From Bacillota bacterium (GTDB taxonomy: Bacteria; Bacillota; UBA4882; UBA8346), in NCBI GenBank assembly GCA_029974635.1, contig JARKQY010000035.1:34247-98246 (forward strand): a stretch of 64,000 nucleotides of DNA, given 5' to 3'. The notes under the pieces are model-generated. The model did no database searches. It had not been told where the DNA came from and worked only from the letters and a program-made list of their open reading frames with translations. Positions within the stretch are counted from its first letter, which is position 1, and each line of letters starts with the position of its first letter. This document shows positions 55,083 to 63,716 of the stretch, one piece after another. Both the position numbers and the translations under genes were made by a program.

Positions 55083-55853
55083 TTAAACAACTTTCTTTTT
55101 AAGCCGAATCTGATCGGCAATTTTCGCTATAAATGATGCATTGGTAGGTTTGCCCTTTTTATCATCCACGCAATAACCGAACAGTTTATGCAAAACCTCA
55201 ACATTACCCTTATTCCAGGCGGTTTCAATGGCAAAACGCATTGCCCGTTCCACCCGGTTCGATGTGGTGTTATAACGCTCGGCAATCGTGCGATACATAT
55301 TTTTGGTAATATCTTTGATTGATTTGGGATCCTCGACCGTTAAAACAATGGCGTCCCGAAGATACGTAAAACCTTTAAAATATGGCGGTATTTGCAAACT
55401 AATAATGGCATTGGTAACATCGTTTTCCAACGGTTTATTAATGAAGGTTTTACGGTGGGAAATCACTTTGTATTCTGCCTTATCAGCAATCTCAACAATC
55501 CGTTGGGTCAAAATATTCAAATCGAATGGTTTTAGTACATAATAATCAATCCCAAGCTTCGAGGCGTTTTTGGTAACCTCTTCCTGGCCGAAAGCAGAAA
55601 AAACAATAATTTTCGGTTTCGCATGTTGAGGATTCTCTTTAAACCATTGTAAAACACCTAATCCATCCATTTGAGGCATGATCATGTCCAGCAACAATAT
55701 ATGTAAATGATTATTGGGAATTGCGTTAACGAGATCCAAACCGTTATGAACCATTAATACCAAATCAATTCTTTTCTGGGTAAGAAAAAAATTTTGGAGG
55801 AGTTGACAAAATTCTACATTATCATCAGCAATCCCCACTTTAATGGAATCCAA
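55083..55853 (-). CDS. spo0A: Sporulation master regulator Spo0A
   Basis: About 256 residues. Receiver domain with Asp10/Asp11 in GIADDNVEF, phospho-acceptor Asp56 in LLLDMIMPQMDG and Lys in YVLKPFD; hinge; C-terminal Spo0A DNA-binding domain with MYRTIAERYNTTSNRVERAMRF cut by the conserved TTSNRVERAMR motif. Phosphorylated Spo0A binds 0A boxes and starts sporulation. A TTG at 55871 lies in the ribosome site GGAGGGGG; the TTG at 55853, eight bases on, gives the family N-terminus and places the Asp at 56 as in B. subtilis. Confidence 0.95.
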   Translation of the reverse strand: MDSIKVGIADDNVEFCQLLQNFFLTQKRIDLVLMVHNGLDLVNAIPNNHLHILLLDMIMPQMDGLGVLQWFKENPQHAKPKIIVFSAFGQEEVTKNASKLGIDYYVLKPFDLNILTQRIVEIADKAEYKVISHRKTFINKPLENDVTNAIISLQIPPYFKGFTYLRDAIVLTVEDPKSIKDITKNMYRTIAERYNTTSNRVERAMRFAIETAWNKGNVEVLHKLFGYCVDDKKGKPTNASFIAKIADQIRLKKKVV

Positions 55854-55975
55854 ACTTAATGCCCCCTCCAAAATTTTATAATCATTGTTTCGCTACTTCC
55901 GAAAGAATTCCTTTAATATTTCGGTTACCTTTTACCAGTTATGGAAATACCGGAGTTTTTAGTTGATAGCGAATA

Positions 55976-56004
55976 GGGAAAGCATTTAAAATACATGCTT
56001 TCCC
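55976..56004 (-). terminator. Hairpin between spoIVB and spo0A
   Basis: A perfect 10-bp stem GGGAAAGCAT/ATGCTTTCCC with a 9-nt loop, 36 bp after the spoIVB stop. It lacks a long T-run on the minus strand, so it may be an attenuator or mRNA end rather than a strong terminator. Confidence 0.5.
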
Positions 56005-56039
56005 CCGGTTCATTCCAAAATTGCCATTGAAAACAATAA

Positions 56040-57401
56040 TTAAGATGCCTTTGCTTTTTTCCGGGAACTATGGTCACGAATTAACGAGGATGGGCGGCTG
56101 CGGATCGGGGAGTAGTTAATTTCGTTGTTCATCCATTCAGCCAGGACTCCATAACCCTTGGTGGGATCGTTTACGAATACATGAGTAACCGCCCCGACCA
56201 ACCGCCCCTTTTGAATGATGGGGCTTCCGCTCATTCCTTGAATAATACCCCCGGTCTGTTTCAGAAGAGCGGGATCGGTCACTTTTATGATCATGCCTTT
56301 ATCCCGCGGTTCATTTTGCCGGAACACCTTCATTATCTCAATCGTAAATTTTTCCACCGTCCGCCCTTTAATAACAGTATATATTTCTGCCGGTCCTTCT
56401 TTAATTTGTGAACTATAGGCGATAGGTATCGGATCGGCAAAAGGTTCATTAAAGCTATTCATCAATCTACCGTAAATGCCAAAGCGGGTATTCCGTTCAA
56501 TTCGGCCGATGATACCGGAGTTGGAACTGCAAATCCCGATTTTCTCACCCGGCTCACCGGGAGCCCCGGGTTTTATACCATGAATACTGGCAAATACAAT
56601 TTCACCTCTATGGAAAGACAATCCTTTTACTCCGGGAAAATCCGCAATACGATGTCCCAGACCGGCAAATCTTTTGGTTAATGGGTCATAAAAAGTCAAG
56701 GTTCCGACCCCGGCCGCCGGATCCTCGATGAATATTCCCAGCATAAAACGAAACTCTTTTGATTTTTCTTTTACGCATAAAACCGGTTGAATATTTACCA
56801 TTTTAACCTCATCGCGCCGTTTCACAGTCAATTCCAAGCTTTTCATTTGCGGTTGGTAGTTCTTTAAAACAAGCTCCATATCCTCAACTCGATTAATTGG
56901 AACATGATTCAACCTCAGAATAATATCCCCAATCTCCAAACCGGCATCTTTGGCAGGATAATGCAATTTCCCATCGATGCCCCGCACCGGCAAATGCCCG
57001 ACGATAACTACTCCGTAACTGGAAAACAACACTCCGATGGCTTGTCCTCCCGGAACCACCATCGGAGGACTTTTAAATCTTACATGCATGTTTTTAACCG
57101 GGATGGCTCCCAAAATTCTTAATTGAACGTCAAATTCATCGGCTGCTTCTGAACTTAGAACAATCCGCTTGCGGAGTATCGTTGGCGGCGGAGAAGCCTC
57201 CATTGCTTGAAAATTGCGGCTTTCATCACTGGAATGAAAGCCGAGGGGGAAATGAACCCACAGTGTAATTTGCTGCCCGGGCGCCAAAGTTAGATTCTGC
57301 GGTAAACGGAATAGTTCGATACAGATAGAGGTCATAAAAATAGCAAGTATAACCCCCAAACCCAACCAAAAATACGCCAGTCTCCATCGTCTCGTTTTCA
57401 A
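56040..57401 (-). CDS. spoIVB: SpoIVB serine peptidase
   Basis: 453 residues. A membrane anchor (about 10-30), a PDZ domain (about 120-205, VPGGQAIGVLFSSYGVVIVG then GLEIGDIILRLN), and an S55 peptidase domain with His in FAGLGHRIAD and Ser in IQGMSGSPIIQ. It is released by the forespore into the intermembrane space and triggers pro-sigma-K processing through SpoIVFA. It lies directly before spo0A as in most spore formers. The start is a TTG with AGGA ten bases upstream. No recN is seen upstream. Confidence 0.93.
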   Translation of the reverse strand: MKTRRWRLAYFWLGLGVILAIFMTSICIELFRLPQNLTLAPGQQITLWVHFPLGFHSSDESRNFQAMEASPPPTILRKRIVLSSEAADEFDVQLRILGAIPVKNMHVRFKSPPMVVPGGQAIGVLFSSYGVVIVGHLPVRGIDGKLHYPAKDAGLEIGDIILRLNHVPINRVEDMELVLKNYQPQMKSLELTVKRRDEVKMVNIQPVLCVKEKSKEFRFMLGIFIEDPAAGVGTLTFYDPLTKRFAGLGHRIADFPGVKGLSFHRGEIVFASIHGIKPGAPGEPGEKIGICSSNSGIIGRIERNTRFGIYGRLMNSFNEPFADPIPIAYSSQIKEGPAEIYTVIKGRTVEKFTIEIMKVFRQNEPRDKGMIIKVTDPALLKQTGGIIQGMSGSPIIQKGRLVGAVTHVFVNDPTKGYGVLAEWMNNEINYSPIRSRPSSLIRDHSSRKKAKAS

Positions 57402-57478
57402 AGAACCACATCCTAAATTTTTTGTTGGATTCTACAGGATAAATTCCCCGTTTACCTGCGGTTTTATTCCAACAAAAA

Positions 57479-57501
57479 AGCCCGGAGTTTCCTCCAAGGC
57501 T
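57479..57501 (-). terminator. Terminator after the YgjP-like gene
   Basis: Stem AGCCTTGGAG/CTCCGGGCT (one bulge) closed by a GAAA tetraloop and followed by TTTTTTG on the minus strand, 26 bp after the gene. Confidence 0.8.
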
Positions 57502-57526
57502 ACTGTTCGGATCAGTTTTATCAAAC

Positions 57527-58066
57527 TTAAAACAATTTTCCACCTTTAGCGTATATCTGCTTATACCATACTTGGTACTCTGATTGCCATTGTTGGCCGT
57601 ATGCTATGATATCCTTTTTTATGGCCGCCGGATTTACCCCGGTGCTCTTGACCAGGGTCCAAAACTCTTTGCGGTGATTCAGATATTTTAGGTGCGCCAA
57701 TTCATGAAGAATAATATAATCCATTAATTGCTGGGGACCGCCAATCAAGCGATGGGAAATATTAATATTTTTCAATGAAGAACAAGATCCCCAGCGCCGG
57801 AACTGACGGTGAAACCTAACCTTGTGAAACACAAATCCGAAATACCGGCAGTTTAACTCCGCCGTCCGTTTTTCCAACTCCGGTAAAGCCTTTTTGCCCA
57901 AACAACTCCAGTAAGCTTTATCAATCATTATTCGTAATAATCTTGGCTGGGATAAAAGTTCAACCGGAAATTTAATAAAACAGCTTTCTGTCCGGAACAA
58001 CGCCGTAACCCCGCAGCGTTGTTCCGGAATCAACATGATTGGAATTCTGAACACTTCCATCGCCAT
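57527..58066 (-). CDS. YgjP-like zinc metallopeptidase (M48/SprT-like domain)
   Basis: 179 residues. The zinc motif is IILHELAHLKYLNHRKEFW (HExxH with a downstream His), preceded by RRWGSCSSLKNINISHRL, the hallmark of the YgjP/DUF45 family. Its substrate is unknown. No signal peptide. It ends the leuS operon side: 10 bp after leuS, with its own terminator. The ATG at 58066 follows AAAGGG. Confidence 0.88.
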   Translation of the reverse strand: MAMEVFRIPIMLIPEQRCGVTALFRTESCFIKFPVELLSQPRLLRIMIDKAYWSCLGKKALPELEKRTAELNCRYFGFVFHKVRFHRQFRRWGSCSSLKNINISHRLIGGPQQLMDYIILHELAHLKYLNHRKEFWTLVKSTGVNPAAIKKDIIAYGQQWQSEYQVWYKQIYAKGGKLF

Positions 58067-58076
58067 TCGATACCCT

Positions 58077-60527
58077 TTAGGCTACCACAATGTTGACCAA
58101 ACGCTCAGGCACCACAATAACTTTTTTCAAATTTTTGCCCTGGATTAACGGCACAATTGTAGGATGATTCAAGGCGGTTTCTTTGATCTGATCTTCAGCG
58201 CTATGAACCGGTATGGTAATTTTTTCCCTGATTTTGCCGTTAATCTGAATTACAATCTCGATAGTTTCTTCCGCTGCCAATTCCGGATTGTACACGGGCC
58301 ACTTTTGATTGTGAATGGAATACTCAAGTCCCAAACGGTCCCAAATTTCCTCGGTAAAATAAGGACAAGCGGGAGCCAGTAATAACAATAACGTTCTAAC
58401 CGCTTGATTCCAGGCGTCCGAACCATATACCCGGGCTTTATGTTTGACCAGTACATTGGAAAACTCCATAAGCGAGGCCAAATAGGTATTGAATGAAAAG
58501 CTTTCAATTTCCCGGGTGGCTTTGGCAATGGTTTGATGGTTTTTCCGGATAATCAGTTTCTCTTCTTCCTGCGAGGAAGCCGCAGGAACAGTCTCCAAAA
58601 CCAATTCCCAAATCCGGTTGACAAAACGGAACATGCCTTCAATTCCCCTGCTATCCCAAGGTCCGCCCTGTTCCCAGCGCCAACCGAACATCAAATAGAC
58701 CCTTACTGCATCGGCGCCGTATTTTTGAACCAAATCATCGGGGGCGATGACATTTCCCCTGGATTTGCTCATTTTTTCACTGTCTTCCCCAAGAATAATG
58801 CCTTGATTCCGTAATTTGACCATGGGTTCGTCAAAGTTTATCAGGCCTAAATCCCGCATCACTTTGGTAAAGAAACGGGTATAAATCAAATGCATACAAG
58901 CATGTTCCACCCCGCCCGTGTAAATATCAACCGGAAGCCAGTATTGGCCTTCTTGTTTGTCAAAGGGCACATCGCCTTTATAATAGGGGCTTAAATAGCC
59001 GTATTGATACCAGGAGGAACACATAAATGTATCCATCGTATCGGTCTCCCGTTCGGCGGGTCCGCCGCATGTAGGACAAGTCGTTTTACGGAAACCGTCA
59101 TGGTATCTCAAAGGCGACTCACCGGTAGGTAGAAACTCAGCGTCCTCCGGCAGCAAAACAGGCAGATCCTGGTACGGCACCGGGACCGTTCCGCATTTCT
59201 CGCAATAAATAATGGGAATGGGGGCTCCCCAATATCTTTGACGGCTGATTAACCAGTCGCGGAGACGGTAATTCACAGTTTTACTGCCGATGCCTTTCTG
59301 CTCAAGCCATTTAGTTACTTTCGCCTTTCCTTCCCCGGCCGGCACCCCGTTAAAATCAGCGGAATTTACCATATATCCGGTTTCCACATCCGTATATGCC
59401 GTTTGTAACTCTATTTGGCCATTTGACCCGGCGGGAGCAATGACGATCTTAACGGGCAGGTTGAACTTCCTGGCAAACTCAAAATCCCGTTCATCATGGG
59501 CCGGAACAGCCATAATCGCGCCGGTGCCGTAACCCATCATTACATAATCAGCAATCCAAATGGGCACTTTTTCATTATTCACCGGATTAATGGCGTATGC
59601 CCCGGTAAACACCCCGGTTTTTTCCTTACCGGTCGCCAAACGTTCAATCTCGGTTTGACGGGAAGCCTGCAGCACATATTGACTGACCTTATCCCGGTAC
59701 TCCCCGGCAGTAATTTCGTTGACTAGCGGGTGTTCCGGAGCCAACACCATGAAGGTTACACCCCATAGAGTATCCGGCCGGGTGGTGAAGATCTTGATTT
59801 CCTGTCCGGATTCGGTATGAAAAAGCACTTCCGCTCCTTCACTGCGCCCAATCCAATTTTGCTGCATGGTGATGACCCGTTCCGGCCAGTCTATCTTTGA
59901 AAAATCAAGCAATTCATCGGCATAATCCGTAATCTTGAAAAACCACTGGCTCAATTCTTTTTTTACAACCGGAGTATCGCAACGCTCGCAATGACGATCC
60001 TCCCCCCAGACTTGTTCCCGCGCCAAAGTGGTATTACATTGCGGGCAAAAGTCAACCGGAGCAAATTTTTTATAAGCAATGCCCTTTTCGTAAAACTTCA
60101 GAAAAAACCACTGGGTCCAGCGGTAATAATCCGGCAGACAGGAAACAATCTCCCGTTTCCAGTCAAAGATGGCGCCCATACTCTTCAGTTGTTCCCTCAT
60201 TTTTTGAACATTGGCAATGGTCCACTTAAACGGGTGAATTCCTCTTTTAATGGCGGCGTTTTCGGCCGGTAATCCGAAAGCGTCGAAGCCCATGGGGAAT
60301 AAAACATTATACCCTTGCATCCGTTTGAAACGGGCATGCGCATCGGATGGAGTTATGGCATACCAATGCCCGATGTGAAGGTCGCCGCTGGGATACGGCA
60401 GCATGGTCAAGGCATAATATTTCGGCTGATTGTTAATCTCCGCGCGGTAGGCATCATCAGTTTCCCATTTGTGCCGCCAGCGGTTTTCAATCTCCTGATG
60501 ATGGTACTTGTCAACTCTTTGAGACAT
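58077..60527 (-). CDS. leuS: Leucyl-tRNA synthetase
   Basis: 816 residues, class I synthetase: HIGH region MLPYPSGDLHIGHWY, a CP1 editing domain with TRPDTLWGVTF and PAHDERDFEFA, KMSKS in SEKMSKSRGN, and a C-terminal anticodon domain. Length is normal for bacteria. The ATG at 60527 follows TAGGAGG. The leader contains a long inverted repeat that reaches into this ribosome site; no T-box motif (AGGGTGG type) is present, unlike many Firmicutes leuS genes. rsfS and yqeK lie upstream on the same strand but are separated by a terminator. Confidence 0.96.
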   Translation of the reverse strand: MSQRVDKYHHQEIENRWRHKWETDDAYRAEINNQPKYYALTMLPYPSGDLHIGHWYAITPSDAHARFKRMQGYNVLFPMGFDAFGLPAENAAIKRGIHPFKWTIANVQKMREQLKSMGAIFDWKREIVSCLPDYYRWTQWFFLKFYEKGIAYKKFAPVDFCPQCNTTLAREQVWGEDRHCERCDTPVVKKELSQWFFKITDYADELLDFSKIDWPERVITMQQNWIGRSEGAEVLFHTESGQEIKIFTTRPDTLWGVTFMVLAPEHPLVNEITAGEYRDKVSQYVLQASRQTEIERLATGKEKTGVFTGAYAINPVNNEKVPIWIADYVMMGYGTGAIMAVPAHDERDFEFARKFNLPVKIVIAPAGSNGQIELQTAYTDVETGYMVNSADFNGVPAGEGKAKVTKWLEQKGIGSKTVNYRLRDWLISRQRYWGAPIPIIYCEKCGTVPVPYQDLPVLLPEDAEFLPTGESPLRYHDGFRKTTCPTCGGPAERETDTMDTFMCSSWYQYGYLSPYYKGDVPFDKQEGQYWLPVDIYTGGVEHACMHLIYTRFFTKVMRDLGLINFDEPMVKLRNQGIILGEDSEKMSKSRGNVIAPDDLVQKYGADAVRVYLMFGWRWEQGGPWDSRGIEGMFRFVNRIWELVLETVPAASSQEEEKLIIRKNHQTIAKATREIESFSFNTYLASLMEFSNVLVKHKARVYGSDAWNQAVRTLLLLLAPACPYFTEEIWDRLGLEYSIHNQKWPVYNPELAAEETIEIVIQINGKIREKITIPVHSAEDQIKETALNHPTIVPLIQGKNLKKVIVVPERLVNIVVA

Positions 60528-60530
60528 CGT

Positions 60531-60657
60531 GTCTTCCTCCTAAGGATTCTGTGCGAGTAACACTTTTTTGTGACATAAAACCACAACTTTGTGCTAGATC
60601 CTATTGTCATATACTAAATATGCTATGAAAACCTATTAGACGCACAGACTCCTAAGG
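60531..60657 (-). promoter_or_regulatory. leuS leader: long inverted repeat overlapping the ribosome site
   Basis: 60539-60555 and 60641-60657 pair at 15 of 17 positions (CCTAAGGATTCTGTGCG with CGCACAGACTCCTAAGG) around an 85-nt loop. The arm nearest leuS includes the start of the TAGGAGG ribosome site. Folding would hide part of it. The loop has a smaller hairpin (CACAAAGTTGTG). Confidence 0.55.
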
Positions 60658-60684
60658 GCCGTGCTCTGAATTTGAAAAAATAAC

Positions 60685-60723
60685 GGGCTGCCGGAATGGT
60701 ATGAAATCTTCCTTTGGCAGCCC
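60685..60723 (-). terminator. Terminator after rsfS
   Basis: Perfect 8-bp stem GGGCTGCC/GGCAGCCC followed on the minus strand by GTTATTTTTTC, 20 bp after the rsfS stop. Confidence 0.75.
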
Positions 60724-60742
60724 CGGAATGTAAGCCTAAGAA

Positions 60743-61075
60743 TCAAATTGATAACACTTTGGCATCATGCCATAGGTTTTCCAAAGAGTAAAATTCTCTT
60801 TCCGACTGTTGCATTACATGGACGATTAGCTCACCATAATCCAACAGGATCCACCGGCCCCCCTGGTATCCTTCCCTGGCCGGCAAAGGATAACCGGCCT
60901 CCTGCATCCGCTCAATCACATTGTCAGCGATGGCTCTTACCTGAACCGGATTTTGACCGGAGCAAACCAAAAAATAATCCGTTACTCCGGAGATCCCCCG
61001 CAAATCCATAACTATGGCATCATATGCTTTTTTTTCGACAACAGCTTCTTTGGCAAGCGTTAATTTTGGTTCCAT
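60743..61075 (-). CDS. rsfS: Ribosomal silencing factor RsfS
   Basis: 110 residues with the family motifs DAIVMDLRGISGVTDYFLVCSG, GGRWILLDYGELIVHVM and REFYSLENLWHDA. It binds ribosomal protein L14 on the 50S subunit and blocks joining of subunits under starvation. The order yqeK-rsfS-leuS is common in Firmicutes. It starts 4 bp after the yqeK stop. Confidence 0.95.
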   Translation of the reverse strand: MEPKLTLAKEAVVEKKAYDAIVMDLRGISGVTDYFLVCSGQNPVQVRAIADNVIERMQEAGYPLPAREGYQGGRWILLDYGELIVHVMQQSEREFYSLENLWHDAKVLSI

Positions 61076-61079
61076 GAAT

Positions 61080-61664
61080 TTAGCGAATACCCTTCATAAT
61101 CAATTCATTGCGTCCGGCGACCGTCCGGGGATGGAATAAATATCCTTGGTTTAAGACAAACATAAGCGTATGATTATATACCTTTAACAACAATGATTCC
61201 GGTTCAATCCGGAAGGCTTCTTCCCGCAATTGCCGGGAAACAATATAAGTCCGGCCCGGTTCGATAAAATCAGCGATAAAAATCAGTTTGGCCAGCGCCG
61301 CTATATTTGGAGCGCCGGTGATATGAAACGTGATGGCTTCCAAAATCTCCGGGTGCTCAATCCCCAACTCTTTCCGGACCGTTGCGGCGGCAACCGCACC
61401 ATGAAGAAGTAACGGTTCGGCTTTTTCAATGTCGTCTATAACTATACCAAAATTACCCGCCAGTTTCAAGAGCAATTCCGGATCATATTCACGGCATAAG
61501 TCATGCAATAGAGCGGCCGGGGGTATCAATTCCTGTGGAAGGTTGAATCGGGGGGCAAGCTGCAGGCCGATTTCCTCAACCCCCAGGCAATGCTGGAAAC
61601 GGGTTTCTGAAACATGCTCCCGGAGATAACTTATAATATCATTGCGATTAAATCCAGTGCTCAT
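61080..61664 (-). CDS. yqeK: YqeK, HD-domain bis(5'-nucleosyl)-tetraphosphatase (symmetrical)
   Basis: 194 residues. HD superfamily: RFQHCLGVEEIGLQLA with the first metal His, LLHDLCREYD with the HD pair, LLHGAVAAATVR and ITFHITGAPN. YqeK hydrolyses Ap4A to two ADP. No nadD is seen upstream within the window, although yqeK usually follows it. Coupled to rsfS by a 4-bp gap. Confidence 0.93.
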   Translation of the reverse strand: MSTGFNRNDIISYLREHVSETRFQHCLGVEEIGLQLAPRFNLPQELIPPAALLHDLCREYDPELLLKLAGNFGIVIDDIEKAEPLLLHGAVAAATVRKELGIEHPEILEAITFHITGAPNIAALAKLIFIADFIEPGRTYIVSRQLREEAFRIEPESLLLKVYNHTLMFVLNQGYLFHPRTVAGRNELIMKGIR

Positions 61665-61736
61665 CAGGCCTCATCAAAGTCCAGGAATTTTAAGTACAGT
61701 CTATAGTTTTAGCCAGTTGACAAGATATTGCTCTCC

Positions 61737-61829
61737 CGCAGAGACGCAAAGGCGCGGAGAAAAAACCAATATAAGATATTATTTATATCTTTAAAGCGCC
61801 TTTGTCACTAAGGTGATGACGCATCTGCG
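61737..61829. repeat. Dispersed repeat-like element R4 (CGCAGAGACGCAAAGGCGC type)
   Basis: CGCAGAGACGCAAAGGCGC (61737-61755) faces GCGCCTTTGTCAC...GACGCATCTGCGG (61796-61829), an imperfect inverted repeat around an AT-rich centre. This type of sequence recurs between genes in many bacterial genomes. It fills the yqeK-yajQ gap. Confidence 0.5.
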
Positions 61830-61833
61830 GAGT

Positions 61834-62325
61834 TCACGAACGGTAATTGACAAACTGCAATTCCACTCCGTAATCCTTGGTCTTTAAAAGCTGGATAACC
61901 GCCTGCAAATCATCTTTATTCTTTCCGAAAACCCGTACTTGATCGTCCATAATTTGCGCTTGGACTTTAACTTTTAAGCCCTTGATATCTTTCACAATTT
62001 CTTTGGCGGGTTCCGACGCTATACCCTGTTTTATGGTGATGGTTTGCCGCACGAAACCGCCGGAAGCGGATTCGATTTTGGAATAATCCAGATTTTTAAT
62101 GGGAACCGCCCGCTTAATAAGCCTGGTTTTCAAAATATCGATGACGCTTTTCAATTTAAAATCGTCTTCGGTTAGGATTTTAATCTCCGAACCGTTCAGG
62201 TCGATTTGGGTTTTACTGTCTTTAAAATCAAACCGTTGATTGATTTCCTTAATACACTGATTAACCGCATTATCCACTTCCTGCATATTTACCTTTGACA
62301 CTACGTCAAATGATGCTTCATTAGC
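61834..62325 (-). CDS. yajQ: YajQ-family nucleotide-binding protein
   Basis: About 163 residues with the YajQ motifs [32 protein letters not shown] and [15 protein letters not shown], two ferredoxin-like repeats. Homologues bind nucleotides (cyclic-di-GMP in Xanthomonas) or tRNA; the role here is unknown. The frame begins 14 codons earlier, but the ATG at 62325 starts the conserved [16 protein letters not shown] lies 12 bases upstream. Confidence 0.93.
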   Translation of the reverse strand, partial: ANEASFDVVSKVNMQEVDNAVNQCIKEINQRFDFKDSKTQIDLNGSEIKILTEDDFKLKSVIDILKTRLIKRAVPIKNLDYSKIESASGGFVRQTITIKQGIASEPAKEIVKDIKGLKVKVQAQIMDDQVRVFGKNKDDLQAVIQLLKTKDYGVELQFVNYRS

Positions 62326-62496
62326 CATTCGCCGGAATCGCTCCTTTATCTTCCTCGGCAAGCACACCTTTGGAAATATTAAAAATCAACGATTTACTAT
62401 TCGCTGAGTAAGGGCGTTTCCCTTTATTTTGGGAATAATTTTTTATTCAAAATTGCCACGCTGATAAATAACTACTTTTCAATGGGCATAAAAAAA

Positions 62497-62512
62497 GGGG
62501 TTGTCTCACCCC
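62497..62512 (-). terminator. Terminator after the RRM gene
   Basis: GGGGT/ACCCC stem with a 6-nt loop and seven T on the minus strand, about 90 bp after the RRM stop. Confidence 0.7.
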
Positions 62513-62563
62513 GAACGAATCAACCGGATTCAATTGCTGTAAATACAATAAAAGTAAGTCTTT

Positions 62564-62619
62564 AGGTCACTCCGACCTGTCAGGTAAACTTCGACCTGTT
62601 AGGTAACCCCGACCTGTCT
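62564..62619 (-). repeat. Three tandem AGGT...ACCT hairpin units at the 3' end of the RRM gene
   Basis: Units AGGTCACTCCGACCT (62564), AGGTAAACTTCGACCT (62582) and AGGTAACCCCGACCT (62601), spaced 18-19 bp and joined by TGTC/TGTT. Each is a small inverted repeat. The third overlaps the last codons and stop of the RRM gene; the others lie in its 3' untranslated region before the terminator. Confidence 0.7.
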
Positions 62620-62859
62620 TGGTTTCGCTTCATTAACTATTAATTCCCGGCCCCCCATATCCTTCCCATTCATAATATCAATTATTTTACCCACATCTTC
62701 CTCGTCGACTTCAATAAATCCAAATCCTTTGGAACGTCCGCTATTGCGGTCCACAATAATTCGGCTTGATTTCACCTGGGCATGCTGTGCAAACAAAGCT
62801 GCCAAATCTTCTTTGGTGGCCGACCAGGGTAGATTGCCTACATATAGTGTTTTGGTCAC
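62599..62859 (-). CDS. Small RNA-binding protein with one RRM domain
   Basis: 86 residues, one RRM: RNP2 LYVGNLPW, RNP1 SKGFGFIEV, and a short tail after NEAKPRQ. Small single-RRM proteins (Rbp type) occur in cyanobacteria and many other bacteria, where some are cold-inducible; the RNA target is unknown. The ATG at 62859 follows GAGGTGA. It is a single-gene unit with its own terminator and an unusual repeat at its 3' end. Confidence 0.9.
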   Translation of the reverse strand: MTKTLYVGNLPWSATKEDLAALFAQHAQVKSSRIIVDRNSGRSKGFGFIEVDEEDVGKIIDIMNGKDMGGRELIVNEAKPRQVGVT

Positions 62860-63095
62860 CGAATCTTCACCTCTTTCATACCTATATTTTGCATCAAAAA
62901 AAATGGACTATACTTATTTTCAGTCCATTTTATCAACTCTGGATGTTTGGAAGGGACCGAACTTAATTTTTTGCTTCTCTCTTTTTGCGAAAATTTACGA
63001 AAAAAAGGAAAGAGGGTGCACTACAAGTCCTAATTTCCCCTGTAACCGCAGGGTAATTATGTTATAATTTTTTTTAGAGAATACCCGGGGTTAAT

Positions 63096-63685
63096 ATGCA
63101 AAGACTAAATCCTGACTATATTCTAAATAAATTATGGCTGAAAAAGGTACTCTGATTGCCTTTTTAAACGCCGTCCTTGATGTTGACGATGGCAATAAAC
63201 TGATATCACTTGAAATTATCAATAATAAAGAACTTTTCAAGGAATTGATTTTTGACAAAACCAGCAGGCTTGATGTTAAACTAAAACAGCAGACGGTATG
63301 CAGAACAATATTGAAGTCCAACTTACGGATCAAAATAACATGACAAAAAGGACCATGTTTACTGGGGAAGCTTTCTTGAAGGAATAAAACAAGGCGATAA
63401 TTATATAAGCCTTTCCAAGGTAATAACTATCAATATCCTGGACTTTGACTTTCTTGGCATCGAAAAATTCCATTTAAAATACCGTCTCTGGGAGGGTTCG
63501 GAAGAAAACTATCTATTGACTGATCTAATTGAAATCCATTTTATCGAAATGCTTAAAATTTAGGTATTTCAAGGAAAAAGACTGGAAGGCAATCCACTTC
63601 ATCGATGGCTTAAATTTTTTGACCGGAAGCTATCGAAGGACGAGTTGGAATACGGACATAGCGATACCTCCCCGATACCGCCGTG
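63096..63685 (+). pseudogene. Decayed Rpn-family PD-(D/E)XK nuclease gene ('transposase' type)
   Basis: The start MQRLNPDYILNK is followed in another frame by GTLIAFLNAVLDVDDGNKL and DKTSRLDVKLK (core Asp of the nuclease), then NNIEVQLTD (E-x-Q) and WGKLSLEGIKQGDNY. LSKVITINILDFDFLG, TDLIEIHFIEMLKF and GNPLHRWLKFFDRKL come in shifted frames. These are the blocks of Rpn/YhgA-type recombination-promoting nucleases in the right order, but at least four frame changes separate them. A TATAAT (63063-63068) and a GGGG ribosome site remain upstream. It should not yield a full protein. Confidence 0.7.
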
Positions 63686-63697
63686 TCTTTAAAAAAA

Positions 63698-63716
63698 GGG
63701 CGGCTTTAATACGCCC
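63698..63716 (-). terminator. Terminator facing the right-hand partial gene
   Basis: GGGCG/CGCCC stem with a 9-nt loop and seven T on the minus strand. Two further GC hairpins follow to the right (63745-63777 and 63815-63852). Confidence 0.65.

Noticed and set aside
60528..60742. T-box riboswitch upstream of leuS
   Set aside because: No AGGGTGG-type T-box sequence, no specifier-loop arrangement and no competing terminator next to the leuS start; the only terminator belongs to rsfS.
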